From assembly GCA_964544305.1 (NCBI GenBank), contig CAZJAZ010000004.1:1-64000 (forward strand): a stretch of 64,000 nt of DNA, read 5' to 3'. A model generated the notes under the pieces. That model was not told where the DNA came from. It searched no databases and saw nothing but the letters and a program-made list of their open reading frames with translations. Within the stretch, counting starts at the first letter, position 1; each line of letters begins with the position of its first letter. Of this stretch, positions 9,271 through 19,800 are shown piece by piece. The stretch comes from JAFDWI01 sp964544305 (GTDB lineage: Bacteria; Actinomycetota; Acidimicrobiia; Acidimicrobiales; Iamiaceae). A program made the position numbers and the translations under genes.

Positions 9271-9315
9271 GCGTCGGTGACCTGGCCTATGTGCCTCGGT
9301 CACCGGCGCATTTTT
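9271..9315 (+). terminator. Rho-independent terminator after the SnoaL-like gene
   Basis: A 12-bp stem (9271-9282 with 9298-9309; one G-U pair) around a 15-nt loop is followed by ATTTTT. It lies about 47 nt after the SnoaL-like stop and is the most canonical intrinsic terminator in the window. Confidence 0.85.
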
Positions 9316-9345
9316 GGTGTCACCTCTTCTCGCTGCCACTCGCTC

Positions 9346-9351
9346 TACGAT
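9346..9351 (+). promoter_or_regulatory. -10 box (TACGAT) for a leaderless transcript
   Basis: TACGAT ends 6 nt before the ATG at 9358 with no ribosome-binding site between. It supports the choice of that ATG over the longer frame that opens upstream inside the SnoaL-like gene. Confidence 0.55.
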
Positions 9352-9357
9352 CATGCG

Positions 9358-10053
9358 ATGCCAAGCGCGTGGCTGACGAAGGCAAGAGAAGCATTCGACC
9401 CGGTAGCTCGTCGTTCGCTCATCGTGGAAGCAAATGACGGGATCATCGCAACGGCTGGTGTGATCGAAGGTTTTGCTGGGGCGGGTGCAACCGGACACAC
9501 GCTTGTTGTAGCTGCGTGCGCGACCATGGCCGCGGGTGCCGTCGCCATCGCCGGTGCCCGTTACGCCGAAGAAGCCGCCGAACGAGATTCGCAACTAGTC
9601 ATTGTCAACGATGAACGTCACCAATTGTCGATCGACCCTGATATGGAAATGGCCGAACTCGCCGCTATCTATGAAGCGAAAGGTTTGAGCCGTGATCTTG
9701 CGCTCGACGTTTCTCGGCAGTTGTCACAGGCTGATGCGTTGGCGGCCCATGTTGATGCCGAATACGGAATTCGGACATTCAAGACGTTTGTATCGTCAGT
9801 TGCAGTCGCACTCGCAGCAGGAATCGCATTTGCGCTTGGCGCCGTTGTCCCACTGCTTGCGGTGCTGCTCATGCCCGATGATCAACGGGCGATCGCCACA
9901 TTCGCAGCGTCAATTGTTGCGCTTAGCATCTCGTCAATTGTGATGGCGTCCCTCGGCCATCTCTCCGTACCACGCGTGCTTCTTCGCACGCTCTTTGTTG
10001 GAGCGAGCGCAATGGGGCTGAGTTTGTTTGTCGGAACGATGCTCGACTTCTAG
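9358..10053 (+). CDS. VIT1/CCC1 family membrane protein (putative Fe/Mn transporter)
   Basis: A 231-aa membrane protein of the VIT1/CCC1 family, whose characterised members move iron or manganese out of the cytosol. The first hydrophobic helix carries SLIVEANDGIIATAGVIEGFAGAG, the conserved start of these proteins; a soluble helical part (about residues 70-145) contains acidic residues as in the metal-binding insert; three further hydrophobic segments follow (AVALAAGIAFALGAVVPLL, ATFAASIVALSISSIVMA, TLFVGASAMGLSLFVG). The ATG at 9358 is chosen because the -10 box sits 6 nt upstream and the extended N-terminus has no family similarity. Substrate is inferred from the family only. Confidence 0.87.
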   Translation: MPSAWLTKAREAFDPVARRSLIVEANDGIIATAGVIEGFAGAGATGHTLVVAACATMAAGAVAIAGARYAEEAAERDSQLVIVNDERHQLSIDPDMEMAELAAIYEAKGLSRDLALDVSRQLSQADALAAHVDAEYGIRTFKTFVSSVAVALAAGIAFALGAVVPLLAVLLMPDDQRAIATFAASIVALSISSIVMASLGHLSVPRVLLRTLFVGASAMGLSLFVGTMLDF

Positions 10054-10091
10054 CCGGGTTCCATTGTTCAACCGTTGTTTCGCAGGAGCGG

Positions 10092-10097
10092 TAGGGT
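10092..10097 (+). promoter_or_regulatory. -10 box (TAGGGT) for a leaderless transcript
   Basis: TAGGGT ends 7 nt before the ATG at 10105. A GGAG-like element upstream would be excluded from such a transcript, so leadered initiation remains an alternative. Confidence 0.45.
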
Positions 10098-10104
10098 CGC
10101 ACGC

Positions 10105-10491
10105 ATGGGAAATCGACGAGATAAGAAGCGTGCGCCGCGAATCTCATCGAACCCGGAATCGGTGACGCCATGGTGGAACAGTCGCAACGCTTTCATTCCA
10201 AAACCAAAAGTTGACTCGCGGGGTGAGTCGGAATTTTTCTCCGAGTTTTCGACAGAATCGTTGTTTACCAATCCGACGTCGGCGAGTGATGCGCTCGACC
10301 CATATGAAGTGCTTGGCTTGTTCCCGGGCGCTTCAATCGAACAAGTCAAGAAGGCACATCGAGCGATGGTCAAGAAGTATCACCCCGACCGCTTTGCAAT
10401 GGGGTCAGAAGTTGAACGCATGCAAGCGGAGCACAAGATGGTGCAAGTAAATGGAGCGTACGCCGAACTGCTCGCCCGTTTCGAAGAGTGA
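10105..10491 (+). CDS. Small J-domain (DnaJ-like) protein
   Basis: A 128-aa protein with a J domain at its C-terminal end (about residues 66-128): DPYEVLGL, then KKAHRAMVKKYHPDRF with the HPD triad at 93-95, and a closing helix ending VNGAYAELLARF. HPD proteins stimulate the ATPase of a DnaK-type Hsp70. The N-terminal 60 residues are basic then Ser/Thr-rich, presumably disordered; the G/F and zinc domains of full DnaJ are absent, so it is a class C type co-chaperone with an unknown client. The track-longest frame begins at a TTG at 10075, but the ATG at 10105 is better placed. Confidence 0.88.
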   Translation: MGNRRDKKRAPRISSNPESVTPWWNSRNAFIPKPKVDSRGESEFFSEFSTESLFTNPTSASDALDPYEVLGLFPGASIEQVKKAHRAMVKKYHPDRFAMGSEVERMQAEHKMVQVNGAYAELLARFEE

Positions 10492-10539
10492 CGCGGTTTC
10501 GTCAGCACGCAACGTTGCGGTCAGTACTATTGCAATGAA

Positions 10540-11325
10540 ATGTCGACCGCATCCGACAGCCCTGCCATGACTTCGACACCCAGATTCCCGACGTGTCAAA
10601 GCCGTGATGAACTCGCGGCGAACCTTGGCGATGTGCAATCACGCATTGCGCTGGCCGCGAACCGAGCCGATCGAGATCCATCGACTATTCGATTATTGCC
10701 GGTCACCAAAACAATGGGAACCGACGTCATCGGTTGGCTTACTCAATGCGGAGCGAACCTCGTTGGCGAGAACAAGGCGCAAGAAGCTCGCTCAAAAAGC
10801 GAACTCTTTGACAGCCTCGGCGTGTCATGGGCGATGATTGGTCATCTCCAAACCAACAAGATCAATCAAGTTGTTGGTTCCGCTGTTGAACTGCATTCGC
10901 TTGACCGTATTGGCCTGGCCACCAAACTCGATCGACGACTCCAAGAACTCGGGGAATCACTCGACGTGTTTGTGCAAGTCAATTCGTCTGGAGAGGATTC
11001 CAAGTACGGCCTCGAACCCGACGACGTTCTCGCTTTCGTGCGCGAGATCGCTTCGTTTGACACTCTTCGTGTGCGCGGTCTGATGACGCTGGCGCTGTTC
11101 TCGCATGACGAGCACGCGGTCGGGGAGTGCTTTGCAACGATGCAACGTCTGCAGACGCGTCTTCGACAAGACGCGCCTGATGCAACGTGTTTTGACGAGC
11201 TCTCGATGGGCATGTCCGGTGACTACGAGCTGGCAATTGCATACGGCGCAACGACGGTGCGCGTTGGCCAAGGGATCTTCGGTGCTCGCGCGCTCGGCCC
11301 CGATCACTACTGGCCGAATAAGTAG
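10540..11325 (+). CDS. YggS/PLPBP family pyridoxal 5'-phosphate homeostasis protein
   Basis: A 261-aa TIM-barrel protein resembling the N-terminal domain of alanine racemase. The PLP lysine is Lys57 in LLPVTKT; GENKAQEA, WAMIGHLQTNK, VFVQVNSS, GLMTLA and the phosphate-binding SMGMSGDYELAI near the C-terminus are family hallmarks. Members carry PLP and buffer vitamin B6 without a strong catalytic activity. A TACTAT box lies 9 nt before the ATG. In many actinobacteria this gene sits in the division cluster near ftsZ/sepF; here it does not. Confidence 0.93.
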   Translation: MSTASDSPAMTSTPRFPTCQSRDELAANLGDVQSRIALAANRADRDPSTIRLLPVTKTMGTDVIGWLTQCGANLVGENKAQEARSKSELFDSLGVSWAMIGHLQTNKINQVVGSAVELHSLDRIGLATKLDRRLQELGESLDVFVQVNSSGEDSKYGLEPDDVLAFVREIASFDTLRVRGLMTLALFSHDEHAVGECFATMQRLQTRLRQDAPDATCFDELSMGMSGDYELAIAYGATTVRVGQGIFGARALGPDHYWPNK

Positions 11326-11390
11326 TCGGCGTACTGACGTTGCCGTATCGACCAGGTTGATGACGAAGCAATTGTGTCTAGCCCCATTTG

Positions 11391-11418
11391 CAGTAGGGCA
11401 GGACTGATTGCCCTATTG
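11391..11418 (+). terminator. Hairpin after yggS
   Basis: A 10-bp stem (11391-11400 with 11409-11418, one G-U pair) around an 8-nt loop follows the YggS gene by about 66 nt. There is no T-run, so termination is plausible, not shown. Confidence 0.4.
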
Positions 11419-11450
11419 GTTGTGCCAATTCGCCGTTACCTTTTGTGCAC

Positions 11451-12551
11451 GTGACGTGTCTCGAGCCGAAAGCGCAAGTGGACCCCCAGCCGGCCAACAG
11501 CGCTCGAACAAATGAAGCCCGCCCGACTCAACTGGCATGGTGGCTACTCGTCGTTGCGGCACTTGTCTATGGCATGGTGATTGTGGGGGGAGCGACACGC
11601 CTCACCGAATCTGGGCTGTCGATCACCAAATGGGAACCGGTGAGCGGCACATTCCCTCCGCTCAGCAGCGACGCGTGGCACAAAGAGTTTGACCATTACC
11701 GTCAATCCCCCCAGTATCAGATCATCAACAATCAGATGTCGCTGGGCCAGTTCAAGAGCATTTTCTGGTGGGAATGGGCACACCGGCTTCTTGGCCGGAT
11801 TGTTGGACTCGTGCTGGTGATCCCCTTTGTTTGGTTTCTGGTACGTCGCCGTATACCGCCCGGGTATGGCTGGCGCATCGCTGGACTCTCGGCACTCTTA
11901 GGACTGCAAGGGGTGATCGGTTGGTGGATGGTTGCGAGCGGGCTCATTGATCGTCCGGATGTCGCGCATCAACGTCTTGCACTCCACCTGAGCACGGCAT
12001 TGGTGCTTTTGGGCGCGCTCATTTGGACAGCGTTGGACCTTCGGGCGTTGGGAGCTGGCCGCGCACGGGTTGCTGGCCGCCCGAAGAGGTGGGTTGTGCC
12101 GTTTCTCGTGGTGCTCTTTGTCCAGTTCATACTTGGGGCATTCGTGGCTGGCCTTGAGGCTGGCAACGTCTTCAACACGTGGCCGACTATGGAAGGAACG
12201 TGGGTTCCACAAGGTGTCCACGACATGTCTCCGTGGTGGGTCAACATGGTCGACAATCCAGTTGCGGTGCAATTTCTCCATCGCTGGTGGGCAGTGGTTG
12301 CCGCAGTTTTCGCCCTTGTGATTGTGACTCGTCTCTACCGTGCAGGAGCCAAGAACATTGCGGGTGCGCTCGAAGGAGTCGTGCTCGCACAGTTCATCTT
12401 GGGTGTGTTCACGTTGTTGCATTCGGTGCCGATCGCACTGGGCATCCTGCACCAAGCGGTGGGTGCCATGTTGCTTGTCGTCACCGTGGTTGCGGCGCAC
12501 TGGGCGTTCGGTGGAGCAAAGAAAGACAGCCCGAGCTTAGGCAAGGAGTAG
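11451..12551 (+). CDS. ctaA: COX15/CtaA family heme A synthase
   Basis: An integral membrane protein of about 366 aa with eight predicted helices that should oxidise heme O to heme A for cytochrome c oxidase. Seen: GGATRLTESGLSITKWEPVSG after helix 1, and the paired heme histidine motifs WEWAHRLLGR, DVAHQRLALHLS, FLHRWWAV and GILHQAVGAM. The long first loop places it with the COX15 (alphaproteobacterial/eukaryotic) branch rather than the short Bacillus CtaA. Two GTG starts exist (11445, 11451); a TACCTT box ends 8 nt before the second, which I prefer. The 3' end overlaps the convergent P450 by 15 bp. No protoheme farnesyltransferase gene lies beside it. Confidence 0.92.
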   Translation: MTCLEPKAQVDPQPANSARTNEARPTQLAWWLLVVAALVYGMVIVGGATRLTESGLSITKWEPVSGTFPPLSSDAWHKEFDHYRQSPQYQIINNQMSLGQFKSIFWWEWAHRLLGRIVGLVLVIPFVWFLVRRRIPPGYGWRIAGLSALLGLQGVIGWWMVASGLIDRPDVAHQRLALHLSTALVLLGALIWTALDLRALGAGRARVAGRPKRWVVPFLVVLFVQFILGAFVAGLEAGNVFNTWPTMEGTWVPQGVHDMSPWWVNMVDNPVAVQFLHRWWAVVAAVFALVIVTRLYRAGAKNIAGALEGVVLAQFILGVFTLLHSVPIALGILHQAVGAMLLVVTVVAAHWAFGGAKKDSPSLGKE

Positions 12552-13778
12552 CGGCAACGATTCGGGGCCAAAGATTCCGATTGGAGGACGCCAAGTTGCA
12601 TCACCCGCGAGCGTGACCGTCTCGAACCGTTGCGACAACGCCCGGAACGCCTCTTGAAGTTCCGCGCGTGCCAAGTTCGCACCCAAGCAGTAGTGCCGAC
12701 CCCCGCCAAATGAATTGATGGTTTCTCGCTCGATGGTCACATCAAAGTCCAGCGGATTGTCGTACACAGCCGGGTCGGCATTCGCATGATTGAGCGACAA
12801 TGCGACGAACGTGCCAGCGGGAATCGTGTAGCCGCCCAACTCAACTTCTTCGGTCGCAAAGCGTGGCACCGACCCTGCTGTCCCACGAAAGCGCAGGACT
12901 TCTTCGACCGCTTGGTTCACCAACGTTGCGTCATCTCGCAAGTGACGCCACTGTTCGGGATGATGTGCGAAGAGCCACATGCCAAGACCAAGTTGATTCC
13001 GTGTGGTGTCATGGCCGGCAAAGAGAAGCGACGTGATCATGTGCTCGACATCACCGCTGGCGAGCTGATCATCATCGCTATGGGCCAGAACCAACGACGA
13101 GACCAGATCGTCGCCCGGGTTTGCCCGACGTTGTTCGATGAGATCAACAACGTAGGCGTGCAGATTGGTGAGACCCCATTCAATTTCTTCTCGGTGCGCG
13201 ACGAGCTCCGCGGAAAGCACCCACGTAATCGCATGATTCCATTGGGCGAACTGGCCTCGATCCTCAACCGGCACACCCAAGACATGGCAGATCACCCAGA
13301 CAGGAAGTTTGTCGGCGAACTCGGCCATGAACTCATTTCCGTCGGTGCCCGACGCCACCATTGCATCGATCAATTCGTTCGCGAGTTCCGCGATTTTGGG
13401 ACGTACTTGTTCGACCGCTCGGGGAGTCAAGGCCCGTGTCGCAAGGCGGCGTAGTCGAATGTGGCGTTCGCCTTCTGAAGCGAGCACCGAATCGGCAAGT
13501 CCAGCCCCAATGGGGTCGTCAGATGCGCCCTGGAGGGCGACAACCTCGGCGATGCCACTGCGCAAACGCTTGTCACCAAGCGCAGTATGAACTTCATCGC
13601 GGGCCAAGACGGTGACGCCAATCTCGTTTCGTACAAGTGGACTTTGTGCACGCAATTCGCTCACCGTTTGCCGGAGCGCATCAAAACCCGAACTCAAAGG
13701 AATTTCTGGCCCTGATCCATCAGGGGTTTCGAATTCCAAGAAGCTAAAGAACGGTGCATCATCAAGTGGGCAGCCCAT
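12537..13778 (-). CDS. Cytochrome P450
   Basis: A 413-aa soluble bacterial P450. The I-helix oxygen-binding motif is AGHDTT (254-259), the K-helix ExxR is Glu293-Arg296, and the heme-thiolate loop FGGGRHYCLGANLAR gives Cys364. HIRLRR (C-helix) and PRF are also in place, so it should be catalytically competent. It needs a ferredoxin and reductase, but no ferredoxin gene is adjacent; the reductase at 33427 is a candidate. The substrate is unknown. The start is ATG 13778, with a TAAGGT -10 box 6 nt upstream, and an inverted repeat covers this promoter. It is divergent from the giant surface protein. Confidence 0.93.
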   Translation of the reverse strand: MGCPLDDAPFFSFLEFETPDGSGPEIPLSSGFDALRQTVSELRAQSPLVRNEIGVTVLARDEVHTALGDKRLRSGIAEVVALQGASDDPIGAGLADSVLASEGERHIRLRRLATRALTPRAVEQVRPKIAELANELIDAMVASGTDGNEFMAEFADKLPVWVICHVLGVPVEDRGQFAQWNHAITWVLSAELVAHREEIEWGLTNLHAYVVDLIEQRRANPGDDLVSSLVLAHSDDDQLASGDVEHMITSLLFAGHDTTRNQLGLGMWLFAHHPEQWRHLRDDATLVNQAVEEVLRFRGTAGSVPRFATEEVELGGYTIPAGTFVALSLNHANADPAVYDNPLDFDVTIERETINSFGGGRHYCLGANLARAELQEAFRALSQRFETVTLAGDATWRPPIGIFGPESLPLLLA

Positions 13779-13819
13779 TGTGCGACCTTAGATCACAATT
13801 GTCGCCAAGATCGCACAAT
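13777..13819. promoter_or_regulatory. Leaderless P450 promoter within an inverted repeat
   Basis: On the minus strand, TAAGGT (13785-13790) lies 6 nt before the P450 ATG. The 13-bp arms 13777-13789 and 13807-13819 are reverse complements at 12 of 13 positions around a 17-bp spacer. The left arm spans the -10 box and the start codon, so a bound protein would block transcription. It lies in the 84-bp divergent gap shared with the giant gene. Confidence 0.45.
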
Positions 13820-13862
13820 TACGTTCGCGTTTCGTTCGCGCACGTGCTGTACAACAACTCCC

Positions 13863-16800
13863 ATGGAGAATGGATCGGGGAAACGGCTTTGGGCGATTCT
13901 CGGCGGATGTGTCGGTCTCATCGCGGTTGTGCTGGTGATCGTGCTCGCCGTCGGCGGAAGCGACGACAGTACGGACGATCGCGCGTCAGACTCGACAACG
14001 ACGATTACATCCGCGACGACGATTGATGACGGCGGTGCCTCATCAGATGACGGCACGGGGAGCAACGGTGGTGATCGCGATAACGGTGAACCGGGTACGG
14101 GCGTAGGCGGCGACGCGCAAGGAACCGCGGGATCCGATGGTGACAGTGGCACAGCACGCGGGAACGACGCGTTGAACAGTGAGGCTCAGGGGGACGGCCA
14201 CTCGGGGCCTGGTGGCGCATCAGTCGCAGGTGGCGGGAGCGATGGAGGGAATACGGGTTCGGTCACGTCAGGTTCCAGTCACCCCACTGGGCCTGGCGGG
14301 ACCGGACCAAACGTTGGATCTCAACCAACGACGCCCACTCGACCCGTGACAACGATCAACCGTTCCACCACCACCTTGCCGCGCTCAACGACGACGCAGC
14401 CACGGTCGACCACGACGCGACCCGATAACCCAACGACAACTCGGCCGTCGAATCCGACAACCACGGTTCCTGGTCGTGTGCCACCCGGCCCGGACCCCGC
14501 GCATCGCGCGACGGCGGGTTGGCGTTTCGAACCCTCCACGCTCTTACTCGCCCCAGGCGAATCCACCGAGGTTGAACTCGTGCACGCGGACCCGAACGGG
14601 GTCGACGATGACGGGCTGCCCCCGTCGGATCCGACACTGACCCTTTCGGATGCCGGGGTTGCCTCGGTCGACCCGATCGGTGAAGGTCGCTTCCGGGTCA
14701 CCGCGAAATCCAAGATTGGTTTCACCGCGGTCGGTGCGGACGTTCCCTACGGGGACCTCAACGTGTCGTTGCTCGTGACCGTCGCAACGACCAAGGCGAA
14801 TGTCACCAAGATCGCCGACGACTCGGTCGTGTGGCCACGCGCGGACAAAGACGAACTCGCCCCGGTACGCGACTTCAGCCTGCCCTATCAAAGTGCAACC
14901 GGTGTTGGACCGTTCACTTGGCAACACATCAAAGACCTAGCGCTCACTCCCGCGTCGGACGCCGCCGACACCGGCATGCCCGAATACCGGTTCGCGCTCG
15001 TGGTCAAAGACTTAAGCCTCGCCGATGGCGATCTGGTGGTCTCATCAGGTGACTCGTCGGTGTTGGGCAGGGTCATGTCGGTTGAGACCCACGATGTCGA
15101 CGGGCACGCATTGTCGTTGGTCAGTATCGAGCTGATCGCCCCCGAGAACCTCTTTCGTGAAGCAAATGTGGATTTCGCGACACGTGATTTGATTGATGTG
15201 GGTGCGGTGGCACCACCGGTGGAACCCGGACCGTTATTGCCGGTCCCCAAACCGAAAGCGAAAGCTGCCTCGTCAGCGGGCGTTGGTGTGGGTGGGAATT
15301 CGCTCTTCTCGAACGTAGCAAAACAGCTTGCACTTCTCGCCGACGGTGGCGATGACGACGGGCCAGGAGTCGGCCAGTGCGAGATCACGGGCGGCGCAAA
15401 TCTGATCTCGATCACACCGAAGTTCTCGGCAGGAGTCGGGGACTCGAAGTCGATCCTTCCCACATTCGACGCGCTCTTCAGCGTGACCAACGACGGAAGC
15501 GCGATGATCCAGGTGGTGAGCGGCATGACCGGTTCGCTCAAAGCGAGCCTGGAGATCAAGGCAACGTTGTCGGGCACGGCCGAAATGAAGTGCGGCCTCG
15601 CGAAGCTCGGCGACTGGAAATTGCCGGCCCCCGCGCCCATCGGACCGTTTCTGACGCTGGAAACGCAGCCGACGTTGTTTGCCACCTTCGGGATGACCGG
15701 GTCGGGCGGGCCGGTGTTCACCTACAAGAAAGAATGCTCGGCCACCTACAACTTCACGTTGGGTTTTCGTTACAACCCGTTGGGCGACGGTTTCACGAAC
15801 CTGTCGAGTGTGAACAACTCGGGGGGCTGCCCGGACGGTACGACGAGTGTGAGCGACGGGGTCGGTGGGCCGAGCGGCGCTTCGGCGCAAATCGAAGGCT
15901 CGGTTGGCTTGAAGGTTGAGACGCCGATGAACATTCGGATCGGTGGCGCCGTCATGGAGAAGATGGCCAAGTTCTTCGGCGAGGAAGATTTTGGTCTGAT
16001 CAAGATGTTCACCGGTGAAGGTGGCCTGGTCGGCAAAGTTGCGTGGGCGAACACCTCGTCGGTGTTGGACGCGACCGAGACACCGGCGGTCGCGGAGCTC
16101 TCCGCGTCGCTCGCTTTCGGTGTGGACATCGATCCGCTCGAATGGGTACTCGCCAAGATCGGGAACAAGGCGAAAGGACAAGCGTCTGTTGAAGCACCCA
16201 AGCTCGAGTTGGACCCTCCACTTCCGCTCGCCCAGGCGTTCCGCGGGATCTCGAAAGGCGCGAGCGATCCCGAGATCACCGTTGACGGCGACAAGGTCAC
16301 CAATGGGGTCGCGATCGGCGATCAGCTCGACATCAACGCCGTGACGAAAGCTTCGACGATGGCGGCATTGGGTGGTCTCGCTGCGCCGTTCGAGACGTCC
16401 AAGCTCACCGCGTACGTCAAGAAGGACGGCAATTTCGAACATCTCACCGACGTCGATCGGGACAGCCTCACCCAGCCATCTGATCGCGAAGCCGGACCGA
16501 CCATCGAAGCGCACTTCATGGTCACCAAGGACGTTTGCGACAAGCTCGGTGGAAAAGAACTCGAGGTTGCGGTCGTGTCGACCTCGTCGCTCTTTGGCCT
16601 TGACACGCCGGGGTATGTTGCGGGCTTCAAGCTCAAGTGCGTCGATCCGGACATCCGTTGGGATCCCGCCGATGTCGAGGTCGAGAATCACGACAAGGGC
16701 ACCGCGACCGGCAAATCGCAGTTACAGATTCTTGACCCGGGGGCGGGGAACTCCACGTTCACCTACTCGCTGACCGAAGACACCGATTGGCTGACGGTGA

Positions 16801-19800
16801 AAGGTGCCGACGGCTCCAACACCATGCATTACGTCGACGCCGTGCAGGTTGCCGGCAAACCCCATGACGCGATGGTGGCCGATGTGAAGATCGAGGTCGA
16901 CTGTGACGCTGTCGGTGACCGCATCGCCACGACGAGCATCACCGGTAAGCTTGACGCGCCCGATTACGGCAAAGAACTCACTAAAGATCTCTTCATCACC
17001 GCTGATTGCCGAACGCACTACACCAAGGTGACACCGAAGGAGATCTTTGAGACCGGTGGCCCGGCCACGATCGAATACAGCGCCGATCAGAAGGGCGAGT
17101 CGTGGTCGCTCCCCGGAGCAGAGCCGAGCTCAGGGACGTTCCCCAGCGACACCGGCGGTGTCGTGGCCGTCAACTTCAAGTTCGAGGGTGCGAAACCCAA
17201 GTGCGACGAGACCATTCCAGAGACGCGCACCAAAGCGTCGTTGACGTCGAAGTACGCCGTCGGCGAGTACGTCGAACTGGTCATTCGCAAGAAGAAAGGA
17301 TCCCCGTGTCCTCCGCCCAAGAAGCCACCGACGTGCACCGGAAACTGTGGCATTGCGACCGCGAACGGCGACCCGCACATGACCAGTTTCGACGGGGCAC
17401 GTTTCGACATGCAGACCCCCGGCGATTACCGCTACCTCGTCCCCGACCCGGCCGACCCGGATGCGACCGGTCCACAGCTTCAGGTACGTCACGGCTACTA
17501 CGTGTCCACGACGAACCACGCACGGATCATCGAGGCCGCGGCCGTCGATTATGGCGGTCATCGCGTCGAGGCGTATCTGCGCCCGAACGAATCGATCTTG
17601 ATCGACGGTGTCGCCCACACTTGGGACGAAAGCCTCGCACTCGAGCTGCGAAGTGATTTCCAACTCTCACTGAGTAATGGCCAACTCGACATGAATGTGG
17701 ACGGGGTGGCTTACACACTCGTCTCGAACCGATTCACTGGCGAACTACGCAGTTATCTGGACCTCACGGTGCGAGCACCACTGAACGCTTCGTATCGGGG
17801 CATTTTCGGTTCTCCTGACGGCAATGCTGCAAACGATTTCGCCAAACCGGACGGGACAATGATTTCGCTGGCGCAAGCTCAGGCGGGCGGCATCGACTTC
17901 TTCACCTTCACCGAATCGTGGCGTGTGACCGACATCGCCGATTCGCTGTTCTCGATCGCCTCGGACACATTCACCGACTCACCAGCGCCGTTCGACATCG
18001 ACGCGATCATGCCGTACGTCAATCAGGTGCGGACCGCGTTCGCTGATCTCGCCCCAGTGTGTGGTGGGCTGAGCGGTCTGGAGCCCACCTCCTATGAGGT
18101 GGTTTCGATCGCCGTCGAATTGGCTGCGGGAACTCCGCTCGCCGAAGCGATGAACAACACGTGTGCCTACCAGCTTGCGGGCAACGTCACATCCGTGTTG
18201 CAACAGTTCGGACCCGGTCTCGGCGGCGTGTCGCTCCATATCACCGCACCCGGATTGAACCCTTGTGACGTCGTCACTGATGCAAGCGGCAACTTCTCCT
18301 GCACCGCGACGCCGGACCTCACCGCGCTGCGAGCCGGTGGCGTGCCCAACGGGTCACCGACGTTCCGCTACGTGGTCACCCACCCGGTGAGCGGCAACGT
18401 CATGATCGATACGACACGAACTTCGAGTTCCAAAGCGACGTTCGGTTCTTCGACCTACCTTGCGGCCACCTTGTCAACCCCGAACCGTGCTGACGGTTCG
18501 GTGGATCTGACCGGCACCGTGACCCAAGCCGGAGTACCCGTCGCGAATCAGGTGCTCTGGCTCACTGTGACCGAATGGGACGCGGACGGCAAGCGAATCT
18601 TCGCGGACTACCACCATTTCACAACCGACGCGCAAGGCGTCTACAACGTGATCCGGGCGACGCATCCACTGGCAACGAAGCTGGTCCTTCAAGTCGACGT
18701 TGCCGGTGACGTGTACACCAAGACCGTCGACCTGACGCAACCTGCGAGTGGTGAGGTGCGTCTCGACATCGATCACAACCCGCCGGTGGTCACCTTCGAC
18801 GGTGTGTGGCAGGGCGTACCGGGATCGTCAGTCCGACTGCGAGGTTTTAATGCAGCCGGGGACGTCGTCGTCGATACGACCCGCCTGGCCACGGTCACCG
18901 ACGGCCGTTGGAGCCTGACCTACACCTTCCCGGTAAGCGTCGTTCGAGTGGAAGCGACCGCGCTCGTGTCGGACTACGCAACGGACAATCCGGTGCTGGT
19001 CACCCCGGTTGATGATGGTGCGTCCACCAAGACGTTCGATGTGATCTTCAACCCGGTGATGGCACACGTGCACGGCACCGTTCATCTCGATGGCGCCGTG
19101 CCCAACGTCGCGCTCCCGGTTCACGTCGAGGCGTATGACGTCTCGGGGGTTCGTGTTGCAAACCTGTGGCGCTACACGACTCCCAACTCGGCAACCGGCG
19201 CGTACAGCCTCGACGCGGAAGCCCCCCAGAGCACGACGCGCCTGGTCGTCACCATGCAGCCGACGACCGCAGCATCAACGTGGCAGATTGCGGATATTGG
19301 TGCCGCTCCAGGGGTCATCGACGTTCCTCTGAGTGCGGATCTCCACCGTGACGTGGTCGACATCAGCGGTCTGTTGCACGAGAACGGTGATGCCCCGAGT
19401 GGTGCCGTGCCCGTCACTGTTTCGATGCGCAACAGCACCGGCCAAGAATTGGGCACCGTCACCCAGAATCTGACCGCCGCCGCGGATGGAACGGTGACCT
19501 GGTCCGGACCGGTCACATTGCCGTTCGGAACGTCGCAACTGCACGTCACCGCCGCGTTCCATCCCGGAGCCGGAGGTTCTTTGAGCCAGGACCTGCCGAT
19601 CGCTGCCGGCCAAACCACGGCAACCTTTGATCTGAACCTGGTCATGCGTGTCGTCACGATGAACATCACGGCTACCTCGAAGGACGGCCCATTCCCAACG
19701 TGGTTCCAGCTCTACTGGATGGACGGCAACGTGATGGTGGGATCTGCTGAGTCGACCGCCACGATCACACCGGATGCCGCCGGCCATGCAACGGCGACCT

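Noticed and set aside
15273..16691. Minus-strand open frame of 472 codons inside the giant gene
   Set aside because: It is a mirror of the GC-rich giant gene, with Arg/Glu-rich shadow composition and no recognisable domain; the plus-strand frame runs unbroken for 2366 codons.
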